Source: Flavobacteriales bacterium (GTDB lineage Bacteria; Bacteroidota; Bacteroidia; Flavobacteriales_F; PHOS-HE28). From it: a DNA stretch of 64,000 nt. The notes under the pieces were generated by a model. The model did no database searches. It saw nothing but the letters and a program-made list of their open reading frames with translations, and was not told the origin of the DNA. The stretch is taken from contig JAHBUK010000003.1 of assembly GCA_019638115.1 (NCBI GenBank), positions 1 to 64,000 on the forward strand, given 5' to 3'. This document shows, one piece after another, positions 1 through 9,625 of this stretch. The translations under genes and the position numbers were made by a program. Numbering within the stretch: the first letter of the stretch is position 1; each line of letters opens with the position of its first letter.

Positions 1-419
1 GAGCCTCTAGTTATGATCGGCCCGAAAACAGGGGAAGCTTACAGGTACAAGGCCGGTGGCTGGAAGGCTGCTCTGGTATGGAGATTGGGCCGCCCTGTGG
101 TCAAGGGCCGTATCCTGACAAGTAACCGGGTCAAGGGACACAGCGACCTATCTGTGAGAGAACGCCCGATCAATTGAGGATGTACCATTCCTTGTGGAAC
201 AGGCAGGCGGTTCGTGAGCTAATCCAACGGCGCTACGACCGGAAGCTGGCCATACGCAGTGTGGGGCTCTATCTGGAAAGCTGGCGTTTCATGCCACAGA
301 AGCCATCACGCAAGGCCTACGAGCTGCGGCCTGAGGCGGTACGTAAGTGGTTGCAGGAAGATCTCCGGCCATCCGGGCACGCCCAGTCTGAAGGGGCCGT
401 CATCCACTGGGGTAGCTAA
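1..419 (+). pseudogene. IS630-type transposase remnant, frameshifted and truncated
   Basis: Two open stretches in different frames together give the N-terminal half of an IS630-family transposase. Frame 1 (1-174) reads a helix-turn-helix-like segment with YRYKAGGW and LGRP, ending at a TGA at 175. The frame ending at 419 picks up ERTPDQL, LWNRQAVRELI, QKPSRKAYEL and a tail ending IHWGS. In intact relatives this is TPDQL..LWTREAVRELI..QKP.RRAYE..EIHWGDE, so the frame switches near 150-175. The protein stops just where the DDE catalytic domain should begin, so all acidic catalytic residues are missing. The left part lies outside the window. Terminal inverted repeats were not found. It marks an old insertion next to the AT-rich GH16 gene. 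Confidence 0.75.
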
Positions 420-458
420 CAAGCAGTGTGGCATCCGAAGATGATTGTAGGGGGCAAG

Positions 459-488
459 TTGTTTAGCTCATTAATTCTACTATGTTTG
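459..488 (+). promoter_or_regulatory. Bacteroidetes-type promoter for the GH16 gene
   Basis: TTG at 459-461 and TATGTTTG at 481-488 are separated by 19 nt. This matches the Bacteroidetes sigma consensus TTG-N17-23-TANNTTTG exactly. It lies about 130 nt upstream of the likely start at 616, giving a long AT-rich 5' leader with no evident structure. Not tested experimentally. Confidence 0.55.
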
Positions 489-615
489 TCTTTGAGTGCT
501 TGGTAGAGCGCACGTATTGATTAACCCGTTTCTCAATAAGAGCAATTTTGACAGGCGGTAAATGTCACCTTAACGAACTCACAGGATGAGCCATTCATAC
601 TCCGGCGCCAACACC

Positions 616-3240
616 ATGAATAACATTACTTGGTGGTGCTTGTTAAGTGTTATCTCTCTTTGCCTTGTTGTAATGAGCCATGAGTTAAGGGCTCAAACAG
701 AGCATATTTCTGTTTCTCCAGCTTTAACCCCAAATCCTCCGAGTAAAACTGGTTGGGTGTTAAATTTTACTGATGAATTCAATGGGTCAAGAAAACCGAA
801 TTGGATAAACCAATTTATATGGGGGAACACCCATCCTGCCTCTCCCTTTCATCACTTTGATGATAATTATAATCAGACATCTTCAACATTAGATCTTATT
901 GCCAAAAAAGAATGGAGGTCTCATCCGGGAATGGATGTGGTAGTTGAAAAGCCATATACATCGGCAATGATTAACTCTGACAATGGGTATGATGATTATT
1001 TGGAGTATGGCGATCATAAATGGATGTATGGTTATTTTGAAGTGCGTTGTAACAATCCGAAATCGCAAAGAATGTGGCCATCATTCTGGCTTTACGGCAA
1101 GGCAAACGTCGCGCCTTTTTCTCCGTCCTATGAGATAGATGTTTTCGAATTCGGCACTGGCGATGGACTGGTTATGACTAATCATGTTGGGGATGACATA
1201 ATTGGCCAGAAGTGGATCTATTCTATGCCGGGGCAAAGTTTCGGAGATACGTGGGTGACATATGCAGTAAAATGGGAACCCAATAAAATTATATGGTATA
1301 TAAACAATAAAGCTGTTCGAATTTTTACTGACCAAGGATTTCCAAACGCCGTACCCAATATCCCGCTTCGTGTGAAAGTGATGAATGCGATTGATCCCAG
1401 GGAGCAAAATGACCATCACATACCTCCGGTTTTCCCGAACTCAATGAGTATTGATTACGTAAGAGTGTTCAAACGAGCTAATCATTTGGTTGCAGACCCG
1501 GTGTTTAGCATTGATGGTAAGTCGACTTCAACCATTAACGTGCCAATAGGTGTTCCCTACATACCAACACAGCCTATATGGATGGATTTTTCCGAGAGTT
1601 ATTCCCCTCAGCACAATTATTCAATTACAGTACAGCAGATAACATCTGCGGGGGTAAATATTGGAAATCCGATTACTGGTCAATACAATAACGCATCGAT
1701 TGCGTTGTCTAAGAATTTCGATTTGAATGACTTTTGCTTATCTAATGGAATGACTATGGCCAGTGGAAATATGTATCGGATAACTTTGGCATGTGGCATT
1801 CCAATAATTGCCAAGAACCATTTCATTTCACTCGTCAGTTGTGCGCCGAACATTGCCTTCGCGCTGAATGGTGTCCTGAATAAATCTGGTAATATTAATA
1901 TTAATCATAATAAAGATAAATCGAGACTAATTCTTAATGCGACATCCTCGCGAAACTGCTCGCCACTCTATCATTTGTCCATACGGGAATGTAATTCCGC
2001 TGGAGTGGGTTTTGGTCCAGCGATTGGAAGATATCTGACAAGTCAAGAGATAAACAATAGGCATTCTGTTGATGTGGATTATTTTGCAAAACAATTGAAT
2101 TTAAACTTGAGTCCCGCTGAAAGGGTCAACTTGAGCGCGGGTAAATATTATCTAATACGGTTAGGTGTGCACCCTGTTAATGGGGCGCAAAGGGTTCAGC
2201 GCGTATATTTTAACCAGTGTGCGAGTAGTGTTGTTTTCGCAATAAATGATCAGCAGATTGCATATCCTGGAGCTACAAGTATTCAGCCAGGAGATGAAAT
2301 TATAATGGATGGGTCTTACAGTAATGTTTGTCAAAATCAATATTTTGTTTCAATACAGGAGTGTTATTCTAATGGCAATATAGTTCCAGGGGCGGTGGAA
2401 GTGTCGGACTGGATGTACTATTCGAATTATGCAGAATCGGAACAGCGGTTCTATTATTCCATAGGTCGCATTGATATAAGAAAATTCAGTAAAGACCGGA
2501 ACTACGTGTTGAATTGTGGAAAATACTACCGGATTAAACTGGCTGTTGGTAGTCCATGGGTAGAATCCGCGCGGGTTATCAAGATTGAACCTTGCCCTAG
2601 CGTTAGTAATGATTATTTAATTAACGGGCAGAGTAATCATACAGTGAATCTCCCCAATTTCGGTAACTTCCAGGATTGCAACCTGACGCTTTATGCGCCC
2701 CATGCAATATCATGCGACAGGTCATATTTCGTTGCAATACAGAAGCGTGTTGCAGGAGTGTATCAGGGGCCCGAAGCCGCAGACTGGCTAACAGCCGAGG
2801 AGGTTTTCAAATTGCGGATAACGGGAGTATTCGATTTGAAGAGATTTGGAGAGATTAGAGGATGTGTTCTGGAGAATGATGCCACATATGGTGTAAAACT
2901 GGTTAGTGGGGCAGGCCCTTGTAACGGAAATGGTTGGATCGAGAATAATCGTATAGTGAAGTTTGGAGTTGGTAGCGGAAATTATCCGGTACAAACGGAT
3001 ATGGAACGTGGCGAAGTTGGCGTTACTTTATTCCCTAATCCGACAAGAGGTGGATTCCAAATCTGGACGACGGAGGGTTACGTGGAAGAAGTTGCCATAT
3101 TTGACATGGCTGGAAGAATGGTTTTGGAAGTTGTTGGAGGAAATGGTATTGTCGAGTTCTACGCGCCAAATGGTGTATATGTGGTTCGAATCATGATAGG
3201 AGATCAATTTTATTTAAGGCGTATTGTGATGAATGAGTAG
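616..3240 (+). CDS. Secreted GH16-type glycanase with four repeat modules and a T9SS tail
   Basis: An 874-aa exported protein, read from the ATG at 616 because a typical signal peptide (MNNITWWCLLSVISLCLVVM) begins there; an in-frame ATG at 586 would only add ten polar residues. Residues about 47-290 form a glycoside hydrolase family 16 beta-jelly-roll. The diagnostic motif EIDVFE is at 173-178, with E173 the expected nucleophile and E178 the acid/base. Residues about 294-800 contain four roughly 120-aa modules of one type, each with an 'FxINGxxxxxI' opening and Cys in similar positions. The last 75 residues carry the por/T9SS sorting pattern (VTLFPNPTRGGF, FDMAGRMV, NGVYVVRI). GH16 enzymes cleave beta-1,3/1,4-glucans, agar or carrageenan; the substrate cannot be told. 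Base composition is far more AT-rich than the neighbours (27% GC at 1861-1920, hand counted), suggesting acquisition. Confidence 0.85.
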   Translation: MNNITWWCLLSVISLCLVVMSHELRAQTEHISVSPALTPNPPSKTGWVLNFTDEFNGSRKPNWINQFIWGNTHPASPFHHFDDNYNQTSSTLDLIAKKEWRSHPGMDVVVEKPYTSAMINSDNGYDDYLEYGDHKWMYGYFEVRCNNPKSQRMWPSFWLYGKANVAPFSPSYEIDVFEFGTGDGLVMTNHVGDDIIGQKWIYSMPGQSFGDTWVTYAVKWEPNKIIWYINNKAVRIFTDQGFPNAVPNIPLRVKVMNAIDPREQNDHHIPPVFPNSMSIDYVRVFKRANHLVADPVFSIDGKSTSTINVPIGVPYIPTQPIWMDFSESYSPQHNYSITVQQITSAGVNIGNPITGQYNNASIALSKNFDLNDFCLSNGMTMASGNMYRITLACGIPIIAKNHFISLVSCAPNIAFALNGVLNKSGNININHNKDKSRLILNATSSRNCSPLYHLSIRECNSAGVGFGPAIGRYLTSQEINNRHSVDVDYFAKQLNLNLSPAERVNLSAGKYYLIRLGVHPVNGAQRVQRVYFNQCASSVVFAINDQQIAYPGATSIQPGDEIIMDGSYSNVCQNQYFVSIQECYSNGNIVPGAVEVSDWMYYSNYAESEQRFYYSIGRIDIRKFSKDRNYVLNCGKYYRIKLAVGSPWVESARVIKIEPCPSVSNDYLINGQSNHTVNLPNFGNFQDCNLTLYAPHAISCDRSYFVAIQKRVAGVYQGPEAADWLTAEEVFKLRITGVFDLKRFGEIRGCVLENDATYGVKLVSGAGPCNGNGWIENNRIVKFGVGSGNYPVQTDMERGEVGVTLFPNPTRGGFQIWTTEGYVEEVAIFDMAGRMVLEVVGGNGIVEFYAPNGVYVVRIMIGDQFYLRRIVMNE

Positions 3241-3389
3241 AAACCCAAGACCGTTTCAGTAATGGCGGCTGGTTTAGTTGTGAAAATGAAAAGGAGGTGA
3301 AATATCGCGCTTGGCTTATGGTCTACGGAATAGCTTTTTTGGGTGGTAATTTGGAATTGGTTTAGGGAGAATTCCGAAGAGAAAGGAAG

Positions 3390-5240
3390 ATGTGCATGAT
3401 TTCATTGCGGAAGTCATCCGTGTTCGTGACGGCATTCCTCTGGCTAATCTTGGCCATTGGCAGTTGGAAACAACACAGCGGAGGATTGTTCGCTTATGAT
3501 GCGTTTGGGTACCACCTTTACCTGCCCGCGACCTTTATCCAGAAGGACCCGCTCCTACGAGATCTGCAATGGGCGGAAGACGCACATCGGACATGGTCGG
3601 CGCCGACTAGTCTTTATCAACTCTCCTACTATGATGACGGAAGTCGCGTGATCCGATATCCCATGGGGCAAGCTGTGCTGTGGGCTCCCTGGTTCGCGCT
3701 GGGACACCTGCAAGCCCAGTGGAGAGGCGTGGATGCGAATGGTTATTCAATGCCGTACCAACGCGCAGTACAGGTAGGCATTTTGATCTACCTGTTGTTG
3801 GGCATGCTGGCCTTGCGCCGGGTACTCCTATCGCAGCTCTCGGAGGCGACAACCAGCATCACCCTGTTGCTCCTCTTTGCGGGCACCAACCTCCTGGACC
3901 AATGCCTCAATGCCATCAGCATGCCGCATGTGCTGCTGTTCACGCTCTACTCTGGCATCCTCTTCTTTACTCTGCGTTGGGCTAAGAACCGTCGTCTGCG
4001 TAATGCCATTCCCTTGGCCGTCGTGATGGGCTTGGCGGTACTGGTCCGCCCGACGGAAGCCATCTGTGTGCTATTGCCTTTTCTCTGGGCTGGTGAGGCT
4101 GAAGTCCATTCTCCTTTCCGCAGGGCCTGGCGCTTGCGAGGGCAATGGTCCGCCATCGGGCTCACGATGTTCCTCATCGGGTTGCCGCAATTCGTCTATT
4201 GGTATGCGGCCACCGGGAAAGTGTTGATCGACCCCTACAACAACCCCGGAGAGGGATTGGATCTACTGAGCCCGCATACTTGGCCGTTCCTGTTCGGGTT
4301 CCGCAAGGGCTGGTTCATCTACACGCCATTGATGCTGGCCGCCGTGTTCGGCATTTTCCTCCTGCGCTCGCGCTGGAAGGAGGCTTTCTGGCCAGTCTTG
4401 GTGTTCTTCGTGGTGAACGTCTATGTGATATCCAGTTGGAGCAATTGGTGGTATGCTGGGAGCTTCAGCTCACGTGCCATGGTTGGTTCCTACGCCGTGA
4501 TGTCCCTTCCGCTTGCAGCCTTGGTATATCACGCGTTTTCTTGGCGTCGACTAAAGCGGGTGGCTTTATTCGTTTTCCTCGGGTTGCTGATGTTCCTGAA
4601 CTTGTTCCAGCATGTGCAGTACATGAAAGGCATCATTGATCCCACCCGAATGACCGAAAGCGCTTACTGGGCTGGCTTCGGCCGCCTGGAGCCCGTGCCT
4701 GGCTTGCATAAGTTGATGCTTGTGGACCGTTCCGGGCCAGAGGATCAGTTGCCCGAAGACCTGAGCGGCTACCTGCGCAAACTACCCGCGCAACGTTGGA
4801 TAGCATCGAGCGGTACGGAGATGGACACACTGGTGGCCAATCCATTTAGGGAGTGTAAGGTCACGGCTTATCGATTGGGAGGTCCATGGGCGTTCTCCCC
4901 AGCTGTTCGCTTTCCTTATCGGACAATGACGGACAAGGACCACATATGGGTGGAGGCAACTTGGTATGTGATGCCCTTGGATACAGGGATACGGGGAGCC
5001 TTGGTGTTCAGCATGGATCGGGGTGGTCGGAATTATGGGTACCTGGCCAAGCCCATCAATGCAGAGGCATTAAAGGCGGGCGAATGGACAAAGATCGTCA
5101 CACACTATCGCACGCCTGAAATCCGCAGTGACGACGACATATTTGCAGCGTACTATTGGGCTCAAGATGGGAAACGGGTTCTCGTGGACGGGCCGTACAT
5201 TGAACTTCTTGAGCCCATCGCCAGCGAGCACAAGCGTTAA
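3390..5240 (+). CDS. GT-C-like integral membrane glycosyltransferase with C-terminal soluble domain
   Basis: A 616-aa polytopic membrane protein of the PMT/ArnT-like GT-C type; an ATG two codons downstream (3396) is an alternative start. An N-terminal membrane helix (about residues 10-26) is followed by a periplasmic loop with the motif YDAFGYHLYLPATF, whose early acidic residue is where GT-C enzymes carry the catalytic Asp. About eight to ten more hydrophobic segments follow up to residue about 415, then a soluble C-terminal domain of about 180 residues. It is homologous to the convergent gene at 5237-6526, sharing (F/Y)xxDxxGYxx(Y/F)LPAxFI, ANGYS.PY, VLVRP and GWF.Y(T/S)PLML. The substrate is presumably a polyprenyl-linked sugar, but this is inference. 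Its stop overlaps the neighbour's stop by 4 nt. Confidence 0.7.
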   Translation: MCMISLRKSSVFVTAFLWLILAIGSWKQHSGGLFAYDAFGYHLYLPATFIQKDPLLRDLQWAEDAHRTWSAPTSLYQLSYYDDGSRVIRYPMGQAVLWAPWFALGHLQAQWRGVDANGYSMPYQRAVQVGILIYLLLGMLALRRVLLSQLSEATTSITLLLLFAGTNLLDQCLNAISMPHVLLFTLYSGILFFTLRWAKNRRLRNAIPLAVVMGLAVLVRPTEAICVLLPFLWAGEAEVHSPFRRAWRLRGQWSAIGLTMFLIGLPQFVYWYAATGKVLIDPYNNPGEGLDLLSPHTWPFLFGFRKGWFIYTPLMLAAVFGIFLLRSRWKEAFWPVLVFFVVNVYVISSWSNWWYAGSFSSRAMVGSYAVMSLPLAALVYHAFSWRRLKRVALFVFLGLLMFLNLFQHVQYMKGIIDPTRMTESAYWAGFGRLEPVPGLHKLMLVDRSGPEDQLPEDLSGYLRKLPAQRWIASSGTEMDTLVANPFRECKVTAYRLGGPWAFSPAVRFPYRTMTDKDHIWVEATWYVMPLDTGIRGALVFSMDRGGRNYGYLAKPINAEALKAGEWTKIVTHYRTPEIRSDDDIFAAYYWAQDGKRVLVDGPYIELLEPIASEHKR

Positions 5241-6526
5241 CTAACCCAGAAAGCCCGGCCCACCTCGTGCCAGAAGCGCCCCCAGGTCCAATCAGGGCCA
5301 TCCCAGGGTGAGCGGTACAGGAAACTCAGGCGCAGGTTCAGGAAGACCATGAACCCCAAGGCCCCCCAGGCGGAAAGTCGCAGGGTGGGCTTGAAGGTGC
5401 GCACCCGTTCCAGCAGCAGGGCCAATGGCAGGCTCAACAGGGCCGTGTATTCCACGAAACCGCGGTAGCCGAACGCGCCGCCCAGCCACCAGGCCCACCA
5501 ACAACCATAGAGGTACCACGTGATGCCCCAGACCAGCAGCATGCTGCGCGCACCGTTGCCCCGCTGGCGTGCCTGCCAGAACAGCATCGCCAGCACGAAT
5601 AGCATCAGCGGGCTGTACACGAACCACCCGTTCTGGTGGCTGATGAGCAGATCGAAGAGGTGGGGGCTGCCCCAGTCGAAGCCTTCGCCCTTGGTGCCGT
5701 AGGTGAAGAGCAACCATTGGCCACTGGCGTAGTTCCAGTAGAGCAACTGGGGCAATACCAGCAGGGCTGCGATGCCAAGGCCCAGCAATGTGGCGGCGGG
5801 CATGCGCCAGGCCCAGGCCAGCCGCTCCTGCACGGCAGCGAGGTCCTTTGCACGGTACAGCAGGGGGAAGAGCAGCACCACGCCGTTCAGGGGGCGCACC
5901 AGCACGATGAGGGCGGCCACCACGAAGAGCAGCACGTGGCGGATGGGATCGAGCGCGGCCAGTTGCTTTTCCGTGAGGTACCACAGGGCCGCGAACAGGA
6001 AGAAGGAATAGCCGTGCGACATGAAGGCCTCGAAAGCGGTGTAGTAGTACAGGTTGGTGCCGAGGTACAGCAGCAGCAGGCTTGGCCACACGGGGATGCC
6101 GGGCAGGCGCATCCGCAGGCAGCGGCGCAGGAGCACCATGGAAAGCGCCAGGTAGAAGGCCGCACCGAAGAGCTGCGCAACGGCGTAGGGCGTGCTATAG
6201 CCGTTGGCCTCCCAGCCACCCCATGCCGCCAGCGCATGGCCCAGCACGAAGAAGGGCAGTTGCATGAGCGCCACGCCGATGCTGAAGATGCTCAGCGTGC
6301 GTCCGTCCGGCAGTCCCGTTACCCAGGGCATGCCCTGCAGGTCATGGTCGATGAACACGGCCGGGAGGAACTGGTAGTAGCCCAGGCTGTCCGATCCGAA
6401 GCGCAGGAGCTTCTCCAGCTGATCGGCGTACACCCAGTAGGCGGTGCCGAACGCGGCCACCAGGAAGAACAAGGCCCAGGCAAGGTCCGGGAGCCGATCC
6501 GTAAGGGTATTGCGCAGGGTGTTCAC
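5237..6526 (-). CDS. GT-C-like integral membrane glycosyltransferase (paralogue)
   Basis: Read as 429 aa from a GTG at 6524-6526 (VNTLRNTLTDRLPDL); the frame is open further upstream, but that part runs into the divergent gene and has no membrane-protein character. About ten hydrophobic segments. The first loop has SDSLGYYQFLPAVFI, equivalent to the YDAFGYHLYLPATF loop of the protein at 3390-5240. Shared motifs include VLVRPLNG, NGWFVYSPLML and a Trp-rich stretch (CWWAWWLGG). It lacks the C-terminal soluble domain of its paralogue. Divergent from a GT2 gene at 6593 with a 66-nt gap. Together these suggest lipid-linked sugar transfer for a surface glycan; specificity is unknown. Confidence 0.7.
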   Translation of the reverse strand: MNTLRNTLTDRLPDLAWALFFLVAAFGTAYWVYADQLEKLLRFGSDSLGYYQFLPAVFIDHDLQGMPWVTGLPDGRTLSIFSIGVALMQLPFFVLGHALAAWGGWEANGYSTPYAVAQLFGAAFYLALSMVLLRRCLRMRLPGIPVWPSLLLLYLGTNLYYYTAFEAFMSHGYSFFLFAALWYLTEKQLAALDPIRHVLLFVVAALIVLVRPLNGVVLLFPLLYRAKDLAAVQERLAWAWRMPAATLLGLGIAALLVLPQLLYWNYASGQWLLFTYGTKGEGFDWGSPHLFDLLISHQNGWFVYSPLMLFVLAMLFWQARQRGNGARSMLLVWGITWYLYGCWWAWWLGGAFGYRGFVEYTALLSLPLALLLERVRTFKPTLRLSAWGALGFMVFLNLRLSFLYRSPWDGPDWTWGRFWHEVGRAFWVS

Positions 6527-6592
6527 GTGGATCGGTGGCAAGCTGTTCCTTTGGGGCCCCAGCCCGCAGTTGCCGAGGCCGCCGAAGATAGA

Positions 6593-7303
6593 ATGTCCCT
6601 CCACGCGCAGATCCACCTGGTGATCCCCTGCTACAACCCGCCGGCGGGTTGGGCGCCCCGCCTGGTGGAGCGATGCAAGGCCCTGCAAGCGCAGTTGCCG
6701 CAGGTGGCCTTGCACTACCTGCTGGTGGATGATGGCTCAACGGTACGCATCCCGCAAGCGGAGAAGGACCTGGTGGTGGGCAGCCTACCCGGTGCGCGCT
6801 GGGTGCAGCACGAGGTGAACCGGGGCAAGGGGGCGGCCCTGCGAACGGGTGTCACCGCCGCCCAAGCCGACAAGGTGCTCTTCACCGATGTGGACCTGCC
6901 CTACACGCTGGCGAGCATGCGGGCCGCATGCGAGGCCTTGCTGGACGGGGCCAACGTGGTGCTGGGCCACCGCCGCACCGATTACTACGCCCAGGTACCG
7001 TGGGCGCGCCGCGTCATCAGCAAGACCTTCCGCTGGGTGCTGCGCAATCCCCTGCGCTTTCCCATCAGCGACACGCAGTGCGGCCTCAAGGGCTTCGATG
7101 CGAAGGGCGCCGAGGTGTTCCTGCACACCACCATCGATCGTTTCCTGTTCGACATGGAGTTCGTGATGCTGGTATCGCGCCGCAAGGACCTGCGCGTGGA
7201 CACCATCGATGCGGTGCTCGACGAAGGCGTTCGCTTCAGCAGGATGAACTACCGGATCCTGATGCGCGAATCGCTCAACTTCTTCAAGGTGCTGCTGCGC
7301 TGA
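6593..7303 (+). CDS. GT2 family glycosyltransferase (dolichyl-phosphate sugar synthase-like)
   Basis: A 236-aa cytoplasmic-face enzyme of glycosyltransferase family 2. The start at 6593 is chosen because MSLHAQIHLVIPCYN is the canonical GT2 opening; the frame upstream is antisense to the GT-C gene. Motifs: VIPCYN near residue 10, VDDGST at 45-50, NRGKGAALRTG at 76-86 and FTDVDLP at 97-103, the DxD metal/nucleotide-sugar site. The KGAALRTG segment and short length fit the DPM1/ALG5 group, which loads a sugar onto polyprenyl phosphate and would supply donors for GT-C enzymes such as the two next door. No C-terminal membrane anchor is visible. Its 3' end overlaps the convergent gene at 7284 by 20 nt. 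Confidence 0.85.
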   Translation: MSLHAQIHLVIPCYNPPAGWAPRLVERCKALQAQLPQVALHYLLVDDGSTVRIPQAEKDLVVGSLPGARWVQHEVNRGKGAALRTGVTAAQADKVLFTDVDLPYTLASMRAACEALLDGANVVLGHRRTDYYAQVPWARRVISKTFRWVLRNPLRFPISDTQCGLKGFDAKGAEVFLHTTIDRFLFDMEFVMLVSRRKDLRVDTIDAVLDEGVRFSRMNYRILMRESLNFFKVLLR

Positions 7304-9590
7304 TCGGCAGCGGCTCCAGCGGTACGTTGTTGCGCAGCAGCACGGAACGGTCGTCCAGCTCCACCGGCCGCCACACATCAACATCCACGGGCCGCACATA
7401 CAGGTGCTGCACGGTGAAGCGCCCCCGGTTCTTCACTGGTCCGTTCAGCATGAACTTGTACACCTTGTGCCCGTGCACAGGCCGGAACGTGAGCGTGGCG
7501 AAGGTGAGCCCGTCCCACTGCATCGGCATGCCGCGCATCCCCACCAGGCGTTCCCATTCGTTCTCGCCACCATCGGGCCGGAAATGGTCCAGGATCAGGT
7601 TGGTGTTCACCGCAGAGCCATCCACCGCGCGGAACACGAAGCCGATCTCATAGGTGCGTGTGGCATCCAGCGTGCCCGCCGGGAACTCCGCGATGGTGGC
7701 CCATTCACCACTGATGCCGTGCAGCGTGTCGGCGGAATAAGCGTGATGCACCAGCGCGCAATCGACCGGTGATCCATCGCTCGTGCTGTGCCAGGCGCCA
7801 TTGCAGGATGCGCGCTCCGGCATGTTCGCGCTGCGGAAGCGCTCCAGCGTCTCCCCGGTGCTTTGGCGGAAGAGCTCCGCTGCGCTGATGCTGTACAGCT
7901 TTCCGCGCGCATTGCTGTGCAGCAGGGTGCCGCGCGCAAGCAGGGCCTGTTCGTTCTCGTCAAGCGCTTCGTCGCTGTGGGCGATCAGGAAGCGTGCCTC
8001 GGCAGCGTAGTGCCGGGCCAGGGCATTGCGGTCGAAGTCGGTCGGTGCCAGCACGCTGAGCAGGGCGCGGGTCTCGGAGAGCGATGCGCGGCTGGTGATG
8101 CCCGCCATGATCGGCAGCTTTGCGTGGTAGGCGAGGGGCATCATTAGGCGCATGATGCCATCGCGCGTGTCGCGCTGGTAATGCTCCGAGCCCACGTGCA
8201 TCAAGGGCAGCGGGATCAGGGCGGCGAAGTCCTCGCTCCGCGCACGATCGATCAACTCCTGCAGCTGGGCAGGCACGTGTCGCCAGCGGAACAGGTTCGG
8301 TGTGCGGCCGATGCTCTCGCCGGTGCGCGCATGCTGTGCCCACCCTTCAACGAAGAGAAAGCCGGCCAGCGCAGCGAACACCAGCAGTCCGCGTGTCCTG
8401 GTGCGATCGCCGGGGAGCAAGTGGCGGTAGGCCATCACCAGGGCGAACACGGCAGCCACCGTCCAGAAGACCCAGGCGAAACGGCCCGAGCCGCGGAACT
8501 GCTTCAACAGCGGCAGCGCGGAACCCAGCCACTCGGCCAAGATGCCCATGGCGAAGAGCAGCGCGACCGTTCCGGACACGAGCGATACCTGCAAGGCATC
8601 AAACTCCCTGCGGCCACCCGGCTCGCGGCGCACCCAGCCCTGCACGGCGCCACCGCCCAGCGCCACAAGCACCAGGATGGTGGACAGGCCGAGGTAGCAC
8701 CAGGTCTCCCATTGCAGTGCCTCGTAGCGGAAGAACTCCGCGAGGGGCGTGCTCAGCGGCGGATGGGTGGGTACCAGCAGGCTCAGCACCCGCGTGGAAA
8801 GTTCATCGGCACCGCCGGGCGTACCGGGGCGGTCGGCATGCCCTGGACCGAACAGGAAGCCGAGCGCGAAGACCAGCAGCGGCAAGGCCAGCAGCACGGC
8901 CGCGCGAAGGATCGCAGCCTTTTTCAGGGTGGAGGCGCGCCACTGTTGCAGCAGCGTGAACAGCAGGAAGCTGCCTTGGAACAAACCCACCATCAGGCCG
9001 AGGTAGGGGTGCACGAGGTAGGTGGCCGTGCTCAGGAGCGTGGCGGCCCAGGTCCACCGCCAGGCCTTGTCGCTCTGTTGGCTACGCAGCGTCAGCAGCC
9101 AGGCAAGTGGAAGCACCCAGGCATGGGCCAGGGAAAGGTGGCCGCCCAAGCGGAACACCTGCGGTTGCAGCGCCATGAGCCCGAAGGCGCCCAATGCCGC
9201 GGCCCACGCCGCCAGCCCGAAGTGGCGCAACAGGGCGTGGTAGCACCAGGCACCCACCAGCATGCCGAGGATCAGGAGCAGGTTCAGCAGGCCCACGGCC
9301 ACGCCACCACCGATCGGCAGGGGCCGTAGCAGCCAGGTGAGCAGGGGGTGGCCATCGGTGTAGAACACATGCTCGCCGTAGGGATGGCTCGATCCCGTGT
9401 AGTTGAGCGCCTGCGGATCGTTGGCGATGTGCCAGGCATAGGTGAAGTAGTTCTTCAGGCCATCGCCGCTGTCGCTGAGCAGCACGCCGAAGGGGTCGCG
9501 CAGCACATGTCCGTAATGCCAGACCAGGAAAAGCAAGGTGGCCGCCGTGAGCAGCTGGAAGGGCAGGGATGGTCGGCGCAGGCTTAGCAC
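7284..9590 (-). CDS. Large polytopic membrane protein, GT-C/YfhO-like, function unknown
   Basis: A 768-aa protein beginning MLSLRRPSLPFQLL with a hydrophobic segment at about 11-27, a periplasmic loop containing LLSDSGDGLKNYFTYAW, and about eleven further membrane segments up to residue about 420. The C-terminal 330 residues are soluble and predicted extracytoplasmic. The layout (acidic residue in the first large loop, many helices, long C-terminal domain) resembles YfhO-like and other GT-C proteins, but no family motif is diagnostic. Its position beside two GT-C-like genes and a GT2 gene supports a role in glycan assembly. A simple exporter or polymerase is not excluded. Confidence 0.6.
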   Translation of the reverse strand: MLSLRRPSLPFQLLTAATLLFLVWHYGHVLRDPFGVLLSDSGDGLKNYFTYAWHIANDPQALNYTGSSHPYGEHVFYTDGHPLLTWLLRPLPIGGGVAVGLLNLLLILGMLVGAWCYHALLRHFGLAAWAAALGAFGLMALQPQVFRLGGHLSLAHAWVLPLAWLLTLRSQQSDKAWRWTWAATLLSTATYLVHPYLGLMVGLFQGSFLLFTLLQQWRASTLKKAAILRAAVLLALPLLVFALGFLFGPGHADRPGTPGGADELSTRVLSLLVPTHPPLSTPLAEFFRYEALQWETWCYLGLSTILVLVALGGGAVQGWVRREPGGRREFDALQVSLVSGTVALLFAMGILAEWLGSALPLLKQFRGSGRFAWVFWTVAAVFALVMAYRHLLPGDRTRTRGLLVFAALAGFLFVEGWAQHARTGESIGRTPNLFRWRHVPAQLQELIDRARSEDFAALIPLPLMHVGSEHYQRDTRDGIMRLMMPLAYHAKLPIMAGITSRASLSETRALLSVLAPTDFDRNALARHYAAEARFLIAHSDEALDENEQALLARGTLLHSNARGKLYSISAAELFRQSTGETLERFRSANMPERASCNGAWHSTSDGSPVDCALVHHAYSADTLHGISGEWATIAEFPAGTLDATRTYEIGFVFRAVDGSAVNTNLILDHFRPDGGENEWERLVGMRGMPMQWDGLTFATLTFRPVHGHKVYKFMLNGPVKNRGRFTVQHLYVRPVDVDVWRPVELDDRSVLLRNNVPLEPLPISAAAP

Positions 9591-9625
9591 GGCGAAATGT
9601 AACGGAGCCTTGGCTTATGGACAGC

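Noticed and set aside
5636..6592. N-terminal extension of the GT2 gene frame
   Set aside because: The open frame runs through the antisense of the GT-C gene; GT2 homology starts only at MSLHAQIHLVIPCYN (6593).
7404..9329. Several long plus-strand open frames across 7404-9329
   Set aside because: They lie opposite the 768-aa membrane protein and are Gln/His/Arg-rich, typical of shadows.
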